A program made the translations under genes and the position numbers. From Phocoena phocoena (taxonomy: Eukaryota > Chordata > Mammalia > Artiodactyla > Phocoenidae): 64,000 nucleotides of DNA. Below, one piece after another: positions 47,153-58,866 of this stretch (position 1 is the first letter of the stretch; each line of letters opens with the position of its first letter). Location: positions 38,954,879 to 39,018,878 of the forward strand of contig NC_089238.1 of the NCBI RefSeq assembly GCF_963924675.1. Reading direction: 5' to 3'. The notes below the pieces were generated by a model, which saw only the letters and a program-made list of their open reading frames with translations, had not been told where the DNA came from and did not search any database.

Positions 47153-48333
47153 TTTTTGTTTTTTTTTCTCTATTTTTTAAAAATTGAAGTATAGTTGATT
47201 TACAATGTTGTGTTTAATTTCTGCTGTACAGCAAAGTGAATTAGTTATACACATATATAAATTATTTTTTTAATATTCTTTTCCATTATAGTTTATCCCA
47301 GGAGATTAGACATAGTTCCCTGTGTTATACAGTAGGACCTTGTTGTTTATCCATTCTAAATGTAATAGTTCGCATCTACTAACCCCAAACTCCCAACCCA
47401 TCACTCCCCCACCCCCAACCTTGGCAACCACAGGTCTGTCCTCTATGTCCGTGAGTCTGTTTCTGTTTTGTAGATAGGTTCATGTGTGCCATATTTTAGA
47501 TTCCACATATAAGTGATCTCATATGGTATTTATCATTCTCTTTCTGACTTACTTCACTTAGTATGATAATCTCTAGTTGCATCTGTGTTGCTGCAAATGG
47601 CATTATTTCATTATTTTTATGGCTGAGTAATATTCCATTGTATATATGTACTGCATCTTCTTTATCCATTCATCTGTTGATGGACATTTAGGTTATTTCC
47701 ATGTCTTGGTTATTGTGAATATGAATATAGGAGTGTATATCTTTTTGAATTATACTTTTGTCCGAGTATATGCCCAAGAGTGGGATTGCTGGATCATATG
47801 GCAGTTCTGTTTTTAGTTTTCTAAGGAAGCTCCATACTGTTCTCCATAGTGACTGTATCAATTTACATTCCCACCAACAGTGTAGGAGGGTTCCCTTTTC
47901 TTCACACCCTCTCCAGCATTTGTTATTTGTAGACTTTTTAATGATGGCCATTTTGACTGGTGTGAGGTGATACCTCATTGTGGTTTTGATGTGCATTTCT
48001 CTGATAATCAGTGATGATGAGCATCTTTTCATGTGTGTATTGCCCATCTGTATGTCTTTTTGGAGAAATGTCTATTAAGGTCTTCTGCCCAGTTTTCGAT
48101 TGGGTTGTTTATTTTTTGTTAAGTTGTATGAGCTGTTTGTATATTTTGTAGATTAAGCCCTTGTCGGTCACATTATTTGCAAATATTTTCTCCCATTCTG
48201 TAGGTTGTCTTTTCACTTTGTTTATGGTTTCCTTTGCTGTGCAAAGCTTGTAAGTTTGACTAGGTCCCATTTGTTTATTTTTATTTCTATTGCCTTGGGA
48301 GACTGACCAAAGAAAACACTGGTACAATTTATG

Positions 48334-48546
48334 TCAGAATGTTTTGCCTATGCTGTCTTCTAGGAGTTTTATGGTGTCGTGTCTTATGTTTAAGTAGCCT
48401 GTGAAGTCATCTGGTCTTTGACTTTTGTTTGTAGGGAGTTTTTTAATTACAGATTCTATTGCACTTCTAGTGATCAGTCTGTTCAAATTATCTATTTCTT
48501 CTTGATTCAGTCTTGGTGGGCTGTATGTTTCTAGAAAGTTGTCCAT
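48334..48546 (-). pseudogene. L1 ORF2 fusion across a deletion of the RT core
   Basis: A 70-codon frame passes from the segment before the reverse transcriptase (PRLNQEEIDNLNRLIT, KKLPTNKSQRPDDFTG) directly into the segment after it (LNIRHDTIKLLEDSIGKTF). About 480 codons, including the catalytic FADD-type box and thumb, are missing, judged against the L1 at 57816-63051. The frame is preserved over the junction, but the product would have no polymerase. Confidence 0.85.
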
Positions 48547-49431
48547 TTCTTCTAGGTTGTCAAATTTGTTGGCATATAATTATTCATAGTATTCTCTTAT
48601 GATTTTTTTGTGTTTCTGCAGTATTGGTTGAGATTTCTCCTTTTTCATTTCTTATTTTGTATATTTGGGTTCTCTCTCTTTTCTTCTCGGTGAGCCTGGC
48701 CAGAGGTTTATCAATTTTGTTTGTCTTATTGATTTTTACTATTGTTTTTAAAATCTCTACTTATTTCCCCCCTGACCTTTATTATCTCCTTCCTTCTGCT
48801 GACTTTAGGGGTTTTGTTGTTCTTATTTTTATAATTCTAGGTGGTATGTTAGGTTATTTATTTGAGATTTTTCTTGTTTTTCGTGGAAGTCCTGTATCAC
48901 TATGAACTTTCCTCTAAGAACTGCTTTTGCTGCATCCCATAGATTTTGTATGGTTGTGTTTTCATTGTCGTTTGTCTCAAGGTATTTATTTAATTTCCTT
49001 TTTGATTTCCTTGTTGACCCATGGGTTTTTTATAGCAGGTTCTTTAGTCTCCGTGTGATTGTTTTTTTTCTCATTTCTTTTCCTGTGGTTGATTTGTAGT
49101 TTCATGCTGTTGTAGTCAGAGAAGATGCTTGAAATAATTTCTACTCTTAAATTTGTTGCAGTTAGTTTTGTGCCCTAGTATGTGGTCAATCCTAGAGAAT
49201 GTTCCATGTGCACTGGAAAAGAATGTGTATTCTGTTTTTGGGTGGGGGGTGGTTGCATGTAATGTCCTGAAAATATCAATTTAGTCTAACTGTTCTATTG
49301 TATCATTTAGGATCTCTGTTGCCTTACTGATTTTCTGTCTAGAAGATCTGTCCATTGATGGGAGTGGGGTGTTAAAGTCTCCTACTATTATTGTGTTCCC
49401 ATCAATTTGTCCCTTTATGTCTGTTAATATT

Positions 49432-49680
49432 TTATGTATGCAGGTGCTCGTATATTAGATGCATATGTATTGATGAGTGTAAAATCCTCTTCTTGCATTG
49501 ATCCTTTACCATTATATAGTGTCCTTCTTTATCCTTCTTTATGGCCTTTGTTTTAAAGTCTATATTGTCTGATATGAGTATTGCAACTCCTGCTTTCTTG
49601 TCATTTCCATTTGCATGAAATATCTTTTTCCATCCCCTCACTTTCAATCTATGTGCGTCCTTTGCCTTAAGGTCAGTCAC
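49432..49680 (-). pseudogene. L1 ORF2p N-terminal endonuclease relic
   Basis: An 82-codon frame has the endonuclease N-terminal landmarks (KKAGVAILISDNIDFKTK, KDKEGHYIMVK). It ends early at a frameshift before the YAPN region. Confidence 0.75.
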
Positions 49681-50491
49681 TTGTAGGCAGCATACTGTAG
49701 GCTCTTGTTTTTTCTCCAGTCTGCCACTCTGTCTTTTGATTGGAGCACTCAGTCCATTGACATTTAAGGTAATTATTGATACATTGTATTTATTGTCATT
49801 TTAAACCTTGTTTTCCAGTTGATTCTATGTTTCTTCTTTGTTCCTTTCTTTTTCCTTTTGTGGTTTGATGATTTTATTTTATGCTTGTGTTCTCTCCTTT
49901 TTGTTTTTTGTGAATCTATTGTATGTTTTTGATTTGTGGTTGCCCTGTTTTTCAAGTATGTTAACCCTTTCCTGTATCTACTTGCTTTAGACTAATAGGC
50001 ATATAGGCTCAAATACATTCTAAAAAAAAGAATCTACATTTTTTTACCCTCCTTCCCCATATTTTATGATTTTGATGTCCTTTTTTACATCTTCATATTT
50101 ATCCTTTTGCTATTCCTTGTGTACATCATTGCTTTCACAAAGGTTTTTTTTTTTTTTTTGATCTGTGTACTGGCTAATTTAAGTGATTTACTTTCCAATT
50201 GTGATTTCCTCCTTCCTATATCTTCTTTTCTATTTAGAGAAGACCTTTCAGTGTTTCTTTTAGGGTGGTTTAGTATTGCTGTGTTCTTTTAGTTTTTGCT
50301 TGTCTGAAATTCTTTATCATTTAGAATAGGAGGAGAAAGAATTTTGCTGGGTAGAGCATTCTATGTCACAGATTTTTCCCTTTCAAGATTTTGAATATAT
50401 TTTTGCCACTCCCTCTGGCCTGCAGCATTTCTGTAGAGAAATGAGCTAATAGCCTTATGGCAGTTCCCTTAAGGGAAAGTTAAAAGAGTAA

Positions 50492-50788
50492 TTAACTATT
50501 TTTTTTCTCTCTTGCTGCCCTTAGAATCCTCTCTTTAACTTCTGCCATTTTTATTATAATATGTCTTGGTGTAGGTCTGTTTGGGTTCATCTCATTTGGG
50601 ACCCTCTGTGCTTCCTGTATCTGGATATCTGTTTCCTTCTTTAGGTTTGGGGAGTTTTCAGCCATAATTTCTTCAAATACATTTTCAATCCCCTTTTCTT
50701 TCTTCTCCTTCTGGAATCCCCATAGATTGGCATGCTTTATATTATCCCATAGGTCTGTTATATTGCTTTCATTTGGTTTTCTGTCCAC
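50492..50788 (-). pseudogene. L1 ORF1p central/C-terminal relic
   Basis: A 98-codon frame has typical ORF1p phrases (IENVFEEIMAENSPNLKKET, DIQIQEAQRVPN, PRHIIIKMAEVKERILRAAR). Together with the 68-codon frame at 50951-51157 it covers much of ORF1p, split by a frameshift. Intact ORF1p is the L1 RNA chaperone. Confidence 0.85.
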
Positions 50789-50950
50789 TGTTTTGATGGG
50801 GTAATTTCCATTAGTCTATCTTCCAGATCACCTATTCTTTCTTCTGCATTATTCCTTCTGCTATTCATTGCCTTTAGCTCAGCTTTCATCTAGGCAAATG
50901 AATTGTCTAATTTTTCTTGGCTCCTACTTAGTTTCTAGTTCCTTTTTACA

Positions 50951-51157
50951 CTAGTCTGCATTTCTGGCAATAGCCTTTATTAACTCCTTCAGTATTTTCA
51001 TTACCTCCTTTTCGAACTTGGTGTCTATTAGACTGAAGAGGTCTGCTTCATTGTTTGTTCCTTCAGGGGAATTCTCTTGGTCTTTCAACTGGGAGTGGTT
51101 CCTCTGCTTCCTCATTTTGCTTATATTTCTCTTACTCTGTGAATTTAGGAGAAGCAA
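50951..51157 (-). pseudogene. L1 ORF1p N-terminal relic
   Basis: A Lys/Glu/Asn-rich 68-codon frame (KMRKQRNHSQLKDQENSPEG) matches the disordered N-terminal part of ORF1p. It is upstream in transcription of the frame at 50492-50788 and belongs to the same L1. Confidence 0.7.
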
Positions 51158-51289
51158 TTATCTATTTTAGTCTTGGAGGACTATTTATACATGGGAGCAT
51201 CCCTGCATAACTTGTGTGGATTTAATTTTTTTTGGCATGGGGGCTCTTTTTGGTTTGGATGCTTGCCATCTCTTTACTCAGTGTGTGCT

Positions 51290-52217
51290 TGCCATTATCC
51301 CCTTGATAGGGGGTGTGCAGGTATGCGGCCCAGGTGCATTCCCGAGAAGGCGGGGGCAGTGGTTGGTGCCCAGGCATGGGACCCTTGGAGGTGGTGGGTT
51401 GTGCACACGCCTGAGGAGATGGGGACAGTGGTTGGTGCCCAGTTGTGGGACCCTTGGAGGCAGCAGGAGTCCGTGCCTGCCTCTGGAGTCTTAGATGGCA
51501 GCAGTAGCTCACACCTGCCCTTGGAGTGCAAGTAGGCAGTACCCTGCCACCTGAGACCGCATGCCTGGATAAAGAAGCTCCTATGGTGGTCCTGCCCCTC
51601 TCCTCGCATACCCCCAAACAATGGCACCTTGCCTCTCTGGCGGGCCCTGGCTTCTTCCCAGACTCCCTTGGTTGTGGTGCACCACACCCTAGCCCCCTCA
51701 AGCTATCTCCATGCAGCCAACCCCATTCCTCTCCCTGGGTCTGACCTCTGAAGCCTAAGCCTCAGCACCCAGGCCCTGCCTGCCCCAGCAGGGGAGCATC
51801 TCAGGCTGGGGAGTGCCAGGCAGTGGCACGGACTGTCTGTGTAGGTCTCTCTCTGCTTTGCCCTCTGCAAACTGGTTGCTGCCCTCTCCTCCAAGTCTTT
51901 GAAGCTCCTCCTCTGTCCTGGCTGATCTCCCCGCCAGTGAGGGGACTTCCCAGGGTTCGGAAGCCTTTCCTCTTTCATAGCTCCCTCCCAAGGGCGCAGG
52001 GCTTGTCCTGATTCCTTTTTTTTTCTTTGCCTTTTTTCTTTTTTCCTACCCAGCTGTGAGGAGATTTTTCTTGCCCTTTTGGAAGTCTGAGGTCTTCTGC
52101 CAGCATTCAGTAGATGTTCTGTGAGAATCTCATTTCACATGTAGATGTATCTTTGATGTTTTTGTGGGAGAAGGTAAGCTCCACGTCCTACTCTTCTGCC
52201 ATCTTGAGCTGATCCCT
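51290..52217 (-). promoter_or_regulatory. L1 5' UTR (promoter region)
   Basis: GC-rich 5' UTR of the L1 at 47153-52217. A CAAGATGGC motif lies on the minus strand at 52198-52206, close to the element's 5' end. This is the usual place and sequence for a YY1 site in L1 promoters (family knowledge, not shown here). Two ~69-bp repeats (cagtggttggtgccca at about 51357 and 51426) lie nearer ORF1. The GC content contrasts with the AT-rich body. Confidence 0.7.
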
Positions 52218-52227
52218 CCTTGCTTCT

Positions 52228-52640
52228 CTCCATCAGTTGAATTCTTATCAATAAAAACCTAGCTCTCAAGAGGGAAGACATATGGGAACGTATGTATATG
52301 TATGGCTGATTCACTTTGTTATAAAGCAGAAACTAACACACCATTGTAAAGCAATTATACCCCAATAAAGATGTTAAAAAAAAAAAAAAAAACCCTAGCT
52401 CTCTATCCAGCTTTTCCATGAATTCCTCCCTGGGATTTCTCCCTCTCCTAACCCTTAGCAGAACTTACCGCTCCCTCTTTTCTTTCAACACAACCATATT
52501 CTGCCCAGTCATGTGGCTTTGGTTGTTGCCTTGTGTTATCTCTTGTGTGATTCTACAAATCGAGATCCAAAGTTCCCTTAGATTAGGAAACAGGTGTTAT
52601 ATCTTTAGCCTGCACTATACCTGTACTGCACATTGTGTAA
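52228..52640 (+). mobile_element. L2 LINE remnant, right part
   Basis: It continues the L2 from 47152: after the L1 target-site copy come gagatgcctcc-poor, C-rich L2 phrases such as tccatgaattcctccctggg and gttatctcttgtgtgattct, then ttagattaggaaacaggtg. It is itself split by the small L1 tail at 52268-52393. Confidence 0.65.
52268..52393 (+). mobile_element. Very short L1 3' tail, sense strand
   Basis: Only ~110 bp of L1 3' UTR, a polyadenylation signal (ccaataaagatg) and poly-A. The target-site duplication is cctagctctc at 52258-52267 and 52394-52403. Inserted in the L2, 50 bp from the 5' end of the large L1. Confidence 0.95.
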
Positions 52641-54242
52641 TGATACATGAGAAAAGGGAAAGACTCTAGGAGGAAACTCAGCAGATGCCTCCTTTTACAG
52701 AGATTAAGTGCCTTGGCCCTGGTCACATGGAAGTTTATAGGAGATCACTTGAAGCCCACTACAGTGTACTTTCCAGGAATGGGGAAGAGAGGGATGTATA
52801 GATGGATAGATGCATGTATGCATTGTAAGTAGGTATCTGTCAAACTCTTGATTCAAGGGTGTGGGGAAAACCTGATAATAGAGAAATGACAACTAATGTG
52901 TCTAGTTCATAAGAGATGGAAGTTGCTCTCTACTTCCGCCAGACTCACAAAAGGTAACCTCCCAAGACCTTGGCAGAGCAGCCAACAGGTCCTGGGGGGA
53001 AAGAGATTAGGTTCCTGGGCAACATTATAACTGGTTGTTCTAACGGTACATTTTTAATCGAAGACCTGCCCTCCCCTACTATGTCCTCCTCCCCAGTCAG
53101 AGCTCTCCCTCGCACTTCAGGGTCTTTGCCACTCAAATCCCAAACCCACTTCACTAAGGCAACTGACTCCAAGGACTGATATATGATTAGTGATTTATAT
53201 TATAATGTGTCCACCATAGTGGACTATGTTTATACCACTGTGGCATCTTAGAAAATTGCCTATCAGGGCATCTCTCACACAGACAGATCACCTGACAGGC
53301 GACTCTCCAGACTCTGATAATAAGCATCTAGTGACAGAATTGATAACCAGCCCAGGAAGTCCTTATACTTTTCAGACAATCCTGACTCCTATAAAGTCCC
53401 TTGTTGAATACGTTTAATCACTTTGTTCAGCTTGTCAACAAACAGTTGTTAGTATTGGATGGCATGGTTGACACAGTGTGACACATGGAGATTATGGCAT
53501 AGACACGGCCCCTTGTCTTAAGGCACGTTCAGTCTAGGTAAAATCTCTTTCTCCGTAATCCCCCCCTCCCATTAATTCTTGGATCAAACAGAACATTTTG
53601 ATTATCATTGAATAACCAGCCCTAGAGGAATGTGAAAAACAAATCTTTCCTTCCTTACGAGCGTCTCTCCTCCTAACTAACCATCTCAGTGCCCTCCAGT
53701 TCTTGATAATATGCCATTACCTGATTTTCTCTACATTCTTGGCCACACCGTCTTTGACCGCCTCTCACTCTTGGGAGCATGAGAGTTACAAACAAAAGAG
53801 CCATGTGTGTGATTTCAGCCCTTGATACTGATTGATAGAAACTCTCTAGTCCAACAGTCCCTTATTATAGACCATAAAGTAGGTTAGGTGAATTCAGACC
53901 AAAGACAGATCAGTAATCCCCAGCACTGGAACATCAGAGTCATCACTAACCTAGAAACCATGAAATCTCGCTTTCATAGTAGGTGGCTATCCATCTCCAA
54001 GGTAGCCTGCTGTGAGAGGAGTAACTTCAGGTGTTAATGACCTAAATATCTAAGGTCCCCCAAATGCACCCTCAGCATGGGCTTCACAGATGCTCACCTG
54101 GCCTGGCCTGTTCAAAAAATTCCCACCATGCCCCGTGATGTCCCTGATATAGTAGAACCTTCTGGAGGGGACCTCATTTGGGTCCAAATACAGGTTCTTC
54201 CTTAACCACATACCTCAAGTGATGGTGTTCCTGTAATAGGCG
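52641..54242. other. Unassigned unique stretch
   Basis: No recognisable repeat, RNA gene or credible coding frame. Small frames on both strands overlap one another without motifs. Confidence 0.5.
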
Positions 54243-54254
54243 ACTATAACTTTT

Positions 54255-54457
54255 TTTTTTTTTGGCGGTACGCGGGCCTCTCACTGCTGTGGCCTCTTCC
54301 GTTGTGGAGCACAGGCTCCGGACGCACAGGCTCAGCAGCCATGGCTCACGGGCCCAGCCGCTCCACGGCATGTGGGATCTTCTCGGACCGGGGCACGAAC
54401 CCATGTCCCCTGCATCGGCAGGCAGACTCCCAACCACTGCACCACCAGGGAAGCCCA
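54255..54457 (-). mobile_element. CHR-1-like SINE
   Basis: Minus strand, poly-T tail left, head ending gggaagccc at right. Perfect 12-bp target-site duplication actataactttt at 54243-54254 and 54458-54469. It lies in unique sequence, so it is a clean phylogenetic presence/absence marker. Confidence 0.96.
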
Positions 54458-54469
54458 ACTATAACTTTT

Positions 54470-55009
54470 AATGAGAAAATATAATACATGTTAACCTCAC
54501 ATTCATCTTCCAGCCTTCTTCACATATTACATGTGCTTTACATGTGCTTTACAGGAGATTAAAATAAGACAAAGGCTGGAGCACAGTGTGTGTGAGCTTA
54601 CCTATTATCAGTATTAGGAGTCAGAATGATTCATATATCCAACAGCTTCTACTGTATCTGGCTCTGAGCTTGGTTCTGTAGTACCAAGATGAATAAGGGG
54701 CATTCTGTCAGATATGATCTAGTAAGAGTGTTAAGGTAGTTTTCTGCTTCATCCCCCACCCCCATGTTTAAGAAAATCCATGGTACTTTATTCTGATGTT
54801 GGCACCAGTGAAGAAATATCTAGGAAAGTCTGACCTCACCTTGGGGTTTCTCATGCCGATGCTTTTGTCACCATCACATTGACCCCTAGAAGTCCTATGA
54901 CATCACCAGTGTGGATACTGGCTTCTTTTCATGTGGTACCAATAAAACACAGATGAATCATTAAGGTGAAATTTTATTAAAGGTTCGTAATGAACAAGAA
55001 GGAAATTGT
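54470..55009. other. Unassigned stretch
   Basis: No repeat or gene recognised, apart from a minor 11-bp duplication (acatgtgcttt) at about 54529-54550. Confidence 0.5.
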
Positions 55010-55225
55010 CGCATTAGAACTTGTGCTCTGCAGTCAGATCTGAGATGTGAATTTTGGCTTGGTCACCTTTTCTTTCTGTGATCTTAGACACATCATTTAG
55101 CTTTTCTGTATCAAACCATCTTCATATTAAAATTAAGGATTGTAGTATTGACCACATTGGGCTGTTGTTAAGGGTTTACTGAGAACAACAGAAGATGCCA
55201 GGTACCAAAAGAATTGGCTACAATT
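55010..55225 (+). mobile_element. MIR SINE remnant
   Basis: Sense MIR: tgtgctctgcagtcagatct, ttagacacatcatttagctt, gggctgttgttaagggttta, atgccaggtacc. Confidence 0.65.
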
Positions 55226-55504
55226 AAACACAGGACAACAGTAATCTGGCTTACATGGAAGGTCTGCTCTCAAGATTTCCCCATAATTGTTAGTCTACTT
55301 TTATACTGTAGGTAACAACCACGCACCAACCTTTCAAGAACATACCTCAAAACACAGACCCAAAAAAGAATGACACCCTTGCCCTTCTCATCTCTTAAAA
55401 TGCAAACTTTATTTGCTTCACATTTTCTCTCCAAAGTATTAAACATATGGTATTTCATCTGTGTCTGTAAAATTTTAAAGCAGATACAGATGTTCTTCTC
55501 TACT

Positions 55505-55680
55505 AAGTGTTGAATTTAGAGTCAGAAGACCTGGTTGTGAATTCTGCCTCATCCACTTATTAACAGTGGGATCTGAATCAGCTGGCTTCCTCTCTCTGAG
55601 CCTTGGTGTCCCCATCTGCAAAGGAGTAACAATGATGTGATGATGGTGGCAGTGATGGTAAGACAAGGATGCCTCGCAAA
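55505..55680 (+). mobile_element. MIR SINE remnant
   Basis: Sense MIR: agagtcagaagacctggttg, gaattctgcctcatccactt, ctctctgagccttggtgtcc, ccatctgcaaaggagtaac. Confidence 0.75.
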
Positions 55681-55766
55681 CTTTTAGAGTTAGATAAACT
55701 ATTGTGTGATAATGGTTGCAATGTTTAAATTGGAAAGTCCCCATTTGTCTTATTATTTATGATCAG

Positions 55767-56418
55767 GGGAACCAAAGCTCATGGCATAGAGAAGAGGCTC
55801 AAGGTCACCCGTAGTCAGACTGTGCCCATGAAGGTCAAATTGGGACACTCCCAGTGGAATGACTGCCTGTACAACCTCTGGAGTGTGTTAACCTTTGGCC
55901 CAAATCTGGTTCACCTTCAAGATGAAGTTTCCATTTTCCCCCTGGACTCAATCGAAGATGCCATCGACTACAGTGTTATTCCACACTGGCTCTGTGAGGA
56001 CACAACAGTGAGTAAGACAGTGGCAGGGCCCTCATGGCTTATAGCTTATTACAGTCTGATAGAAGTAGAATGACCTTAATGATAGTCTAGTTTTAAGGCT
56101 TCCTTAAAATCATGAGGCTGCTGGGACTTATAGTGACTACATAGCTTGTCACACCTCATCCAGGGAGAGGGGAAAGGTAGAATGTGAGCTCAGATTTTCC
56201 AGATCCCCAGGCTAATGCTGAGTCGCATGTAACTCTGACATAAATAAGTCACGCCACTAATTCTTTTCTGTTTCAAATAGGATTGCCCTGTGACTTCCGA
56301 AGATAGTCTGCTTAGGGTATTAGGCATTAAAGAATTAATCCACCTTCTTCATTCCTACTTTGGTAGAATACCCATGGGCAAGAGGAGGTCCAGCATCTTC
56401 ACATATGGATGGTTTTAA
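55767..56418 (+). other. Weak candidate: two open exons with GT-AG signals
   Basis: An open stretch follows an acceptor-like AG at 55765-55766, runs 55767-56007 and ends at GTGAGTAAG (56008). After 273 bp there is a good acceptor (pyrimidine tract, ctaat branch-like motif, AG at 56279-56280). The phase-compatible frame stays open for 45 codons to TAA at 56416-56418. I recognise no domain. The left ~60 bp overlaps a faint reversed MIR. Chance is the more likely explanation. Confidence 0.12.
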
Positions 56419-56654
56419 TGTGATGGACAGACATCCCTCTGCAAAAGGATGGTATTTAAGCTTTTAACTTAATTAACACCCTATCTTAATTAAGGCACCT
56501 TTGGCTAGCTGAAGTAAATTGGGGGATTTACTGAAAAGCTCCTAGGGTGTCTTGTGAAACTGATGCAACAGCTGAACTTGGCAAAGGAGATGACCAAAGA
56601 GGCTCTGGGGATTCTGTAGTAGAAGCTGAAGGCCATAAAAGTGGCCTCTAGAGG

Positions 56655-56787
56655 TGTGCTGTCCAATACAATAGACACTAGCTATTAAATGTAAATTTAA
56701 GTAAAATTAAAAAGTCAGTTCCTCAGTCACAACAGCCACATTTCAGTTGCTTGATATCCACATGTGCTACTGTATTGGACAGTGCAC
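56655..56787. mobile_element. hAT-type MITE remnant with terminal inverted repeats
   Basis: The left end gtgctgtccaataca (56656-56670) and right end tgtattggacagtgcac (56771-56787) are inverted repeats. The ctgtccaata terminus is typical of mammalian hAT MITEs of the MER3-like kind. The flanks ctctagag and ctatagaa could be a decayed 8-bp target duplication. Internal sequence is AT-rich and non-coding. Confidence 0.7.
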
Positions 56788-57087
56788 GCTATAGAACATT
56801 TCCATCACTGAGAAAGTTCTACAGCAGAGCACTGCCCTAGACTGATGCATTCAAGCGGCTCATTCCTAAGACTCCCAGACTCGGTATCACCTTATTCCAA
56901 TCTTCTGATTTTCTGGAGAGAGAACTTAGCCAGGTTTACACTGTGTCTACCAATCAACTATGACCGGGGAGGACGGGGTCATTTACTACAGACCTTGCCT
57001 GGCTCTGGCTGGCTGCCTCCACGGGTGTGGGGCCTGTAAGAGATCCTTCCCAGAAAAGGGTATGGTCATGTCACCTCCTAGACTCTC
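56788..57087. other. Unassigned stretch
   Basis: Nothing recognised before the L1 stack. Confidence 0.5.
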
Positions 57088-57609
57088 CAAACCTGGTCTT
57101 TTTTTTTTTTTAAAAGCAAGTATAGTTGATTTACAATGTTGTGTTACTTCCTGCTGCACTGAAAGTGATTCAGTTATACATATGTATGTTCTTTTCCATA
57201 TTCTTTTCCATTATGGCTTGTCATAAGATATTGAATATAGTTCCCTGTGCTATATACAGTAGGACCTTGTTGTTTATCCATCCTATATATAATAGCTTAC
57301 ATCTGCTAACCCTGGCATCCCATTCCATCCCTCCCCCAACCCCCTTCCCCTTGGCAACCACTAGTCTGTTTTCTGTGTCTGTGATTCTGTTTCATAGATA
57401 GGTTCATTTGTGTCATATTTTAGATTCCACATATAAGTGATATCATATGGTATTTGTCTTTCTCTTTCTGACTTACTTCACTTAGTATGATAATCTCTAG
57501 GTCCATCCGTGTTGTTGCAAATGGCATTATTTCATTCTTTTGTATGGCTGAGAAGTATTTCATTGTATATATATATATACGCCATATCTTTTATATGACT
57601 TCATCATTT

Positions 57610-57815
57610 AAAAAAATTGGAGTATAGTTGATTTACAATGTTGTGTTAGTTTCAGGTGTTCAACAAAGTGATTCAGTTTATACACACACACACACACACA
57701 CACACACGTTTCAGATTCTTTTCCCTTACAGATTATTATAAAATATTGAGCATCATTCCCTGTGCTATACAGTTGGTCCCTGTTGGTTATCTATTTTATA
57801 TATAGTAGTGAGGGA
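57610..57815 (-). mobile_element. Additional L1 3'-end segment
   Basis: About 200 bp of a different L1 3' UTR subtype (ttggagtatagttgatttac, then ttatctattttatatatag). It contains a CA microsatellite and stops exactly where the tail of the large L1 at 57816 begins. No continuation of this segment is found on the far side of that L1. Confidence 0.8.
57683..57708 (+). repeat. (CA)n microsatellite
   Basis: About 13 CA units inside the L1 3'-end segment. Confidence 0.9.
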
Positions 57816-58176
57816 TTTTTTAAAAATAGATCTTTACTGGAGTATAACTGCTTCACAATACTATGTTCGTTTCTGTTGTACAGCAAAGTGAATCAGCTAT
57901 ATGTATACATATATCCCCACATCCCCTCCCTCTTGAGCTTCCCTCCCACCCTCCCTATCCCACCCTCTAGATGGTCACAAAGCACCGACCTGATCTCCCT
58001 GTGCTATGCTGCTGCTTCCCACTAGCTAGCTGTTTTACATTTGGTAGTGTATATATGTCGATGCGAGTCTCACTTCGCCCCACCTTCCCCCTCCCCGCCA
58101 CTGTGTCCTCAAGTCCATTCTCTATGTCTACGTCTTTATCCTGCCCTGACACTAGGTTAATCGGTACCATTTTTTT

Positions 58177-58866
58177 TTAATTCCATATATATGCGTGAGC
58201 AAATGGTATTTCTTTTTCTTTCTGACTTACTTCACTCTGACAGACTCTAGGTCCATCCACCTCACTACTAATAATTTCATTTCTTTTTATGGCTGAGTAA
58301 TATTCCATTGTATATATGTGCCACATCTTCTTAATCCATTCATCTGTCAATGGACATTTAGGTTGCTTCCATGACCTGGCTATTGTAAATAGAGCTGCAA
58401 TGAACATTTTGGTACATGTCTCTTTTTGAATTATGGTTTTCTCAGGGTATATGCCCAGTAGTGGGATTGCTGGGGTGTGTGGTACTTCTATTTTTAGTTT
58501 TTTGAGGAACCTCCATACTGTTCTCCATAGTGGCTGTATCAATTTACATTCCCACCAACAGTGCAGGAGGGTTCCCTTTTCACCACACCCTTTCCAGTAT
58601 TTATTGTTTGTAGATTTTTTGATGATGGCCATTCTGACCGGTGAGCGGTGATACAGCATTGTAGTTTTGATTTGTATTTCTCTAATAATTAGTGATGTTG
58701 AGCATCTTTTCATGTGCCTCTTGGCCATCTGTATGTCTTCATTGGTGAAATGTTTATTTAGGTCTTCCGCCCATTTTTTAATTGTATTTGATTTTTTGAT
58801 ATTGAGCTTCATGAGCTGTCTGTATATTTTGGAGATTAATCCTTTTGTCCATTGTTTTATTTGCAA
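58177..58866 (-). pseudogene. L1 ORF2p C-terminal relic (229 codons)
   Basis: The longest open frame in the window. ORF2p C-terminal motifs appear in order: [97 protein letters not shown]. The Cys/His pattern of the C-terminal zinc-knuckle-like region (CGEKG...HCWWEC) is retained. The start Met is internal. Surrounding frameshifts and a mutated RT box make it non-functional. Confidence 0.93.

Larger units (their letters stand above)
47153..52217 (-). mobile_element. L1 with intact 5' end and internal deletion
   Basis: It has a perfect 10-bp target-site duplication, ccttgcttct, at 47143-47152 and 52218-52227. Minus strand: the 5' end is at 52217, the 5' UTR runs to about 51.2 kb, ORF1 lies at about 51.2-50.0 kb, ORF2 endonuclease at about 49.7-49.0 kb, then a deletion at about 48395 joins the start of the reverse transcriptase to the ORF2 C-terminal part. 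The 3' UTR ends at 47153. It is about 5.1 kb. Stops and frameshifts elsewhere also inactivate it. Confidence 0.93.

Noticed and set aside
51222..51701. 159- and 130-codon minus-strand frames
   Set aside because: They lie inside the GC-rich L1 5' UTR and overlap each other in different frames. This is UTR sequence, not ORF0 or a gene that I can support.
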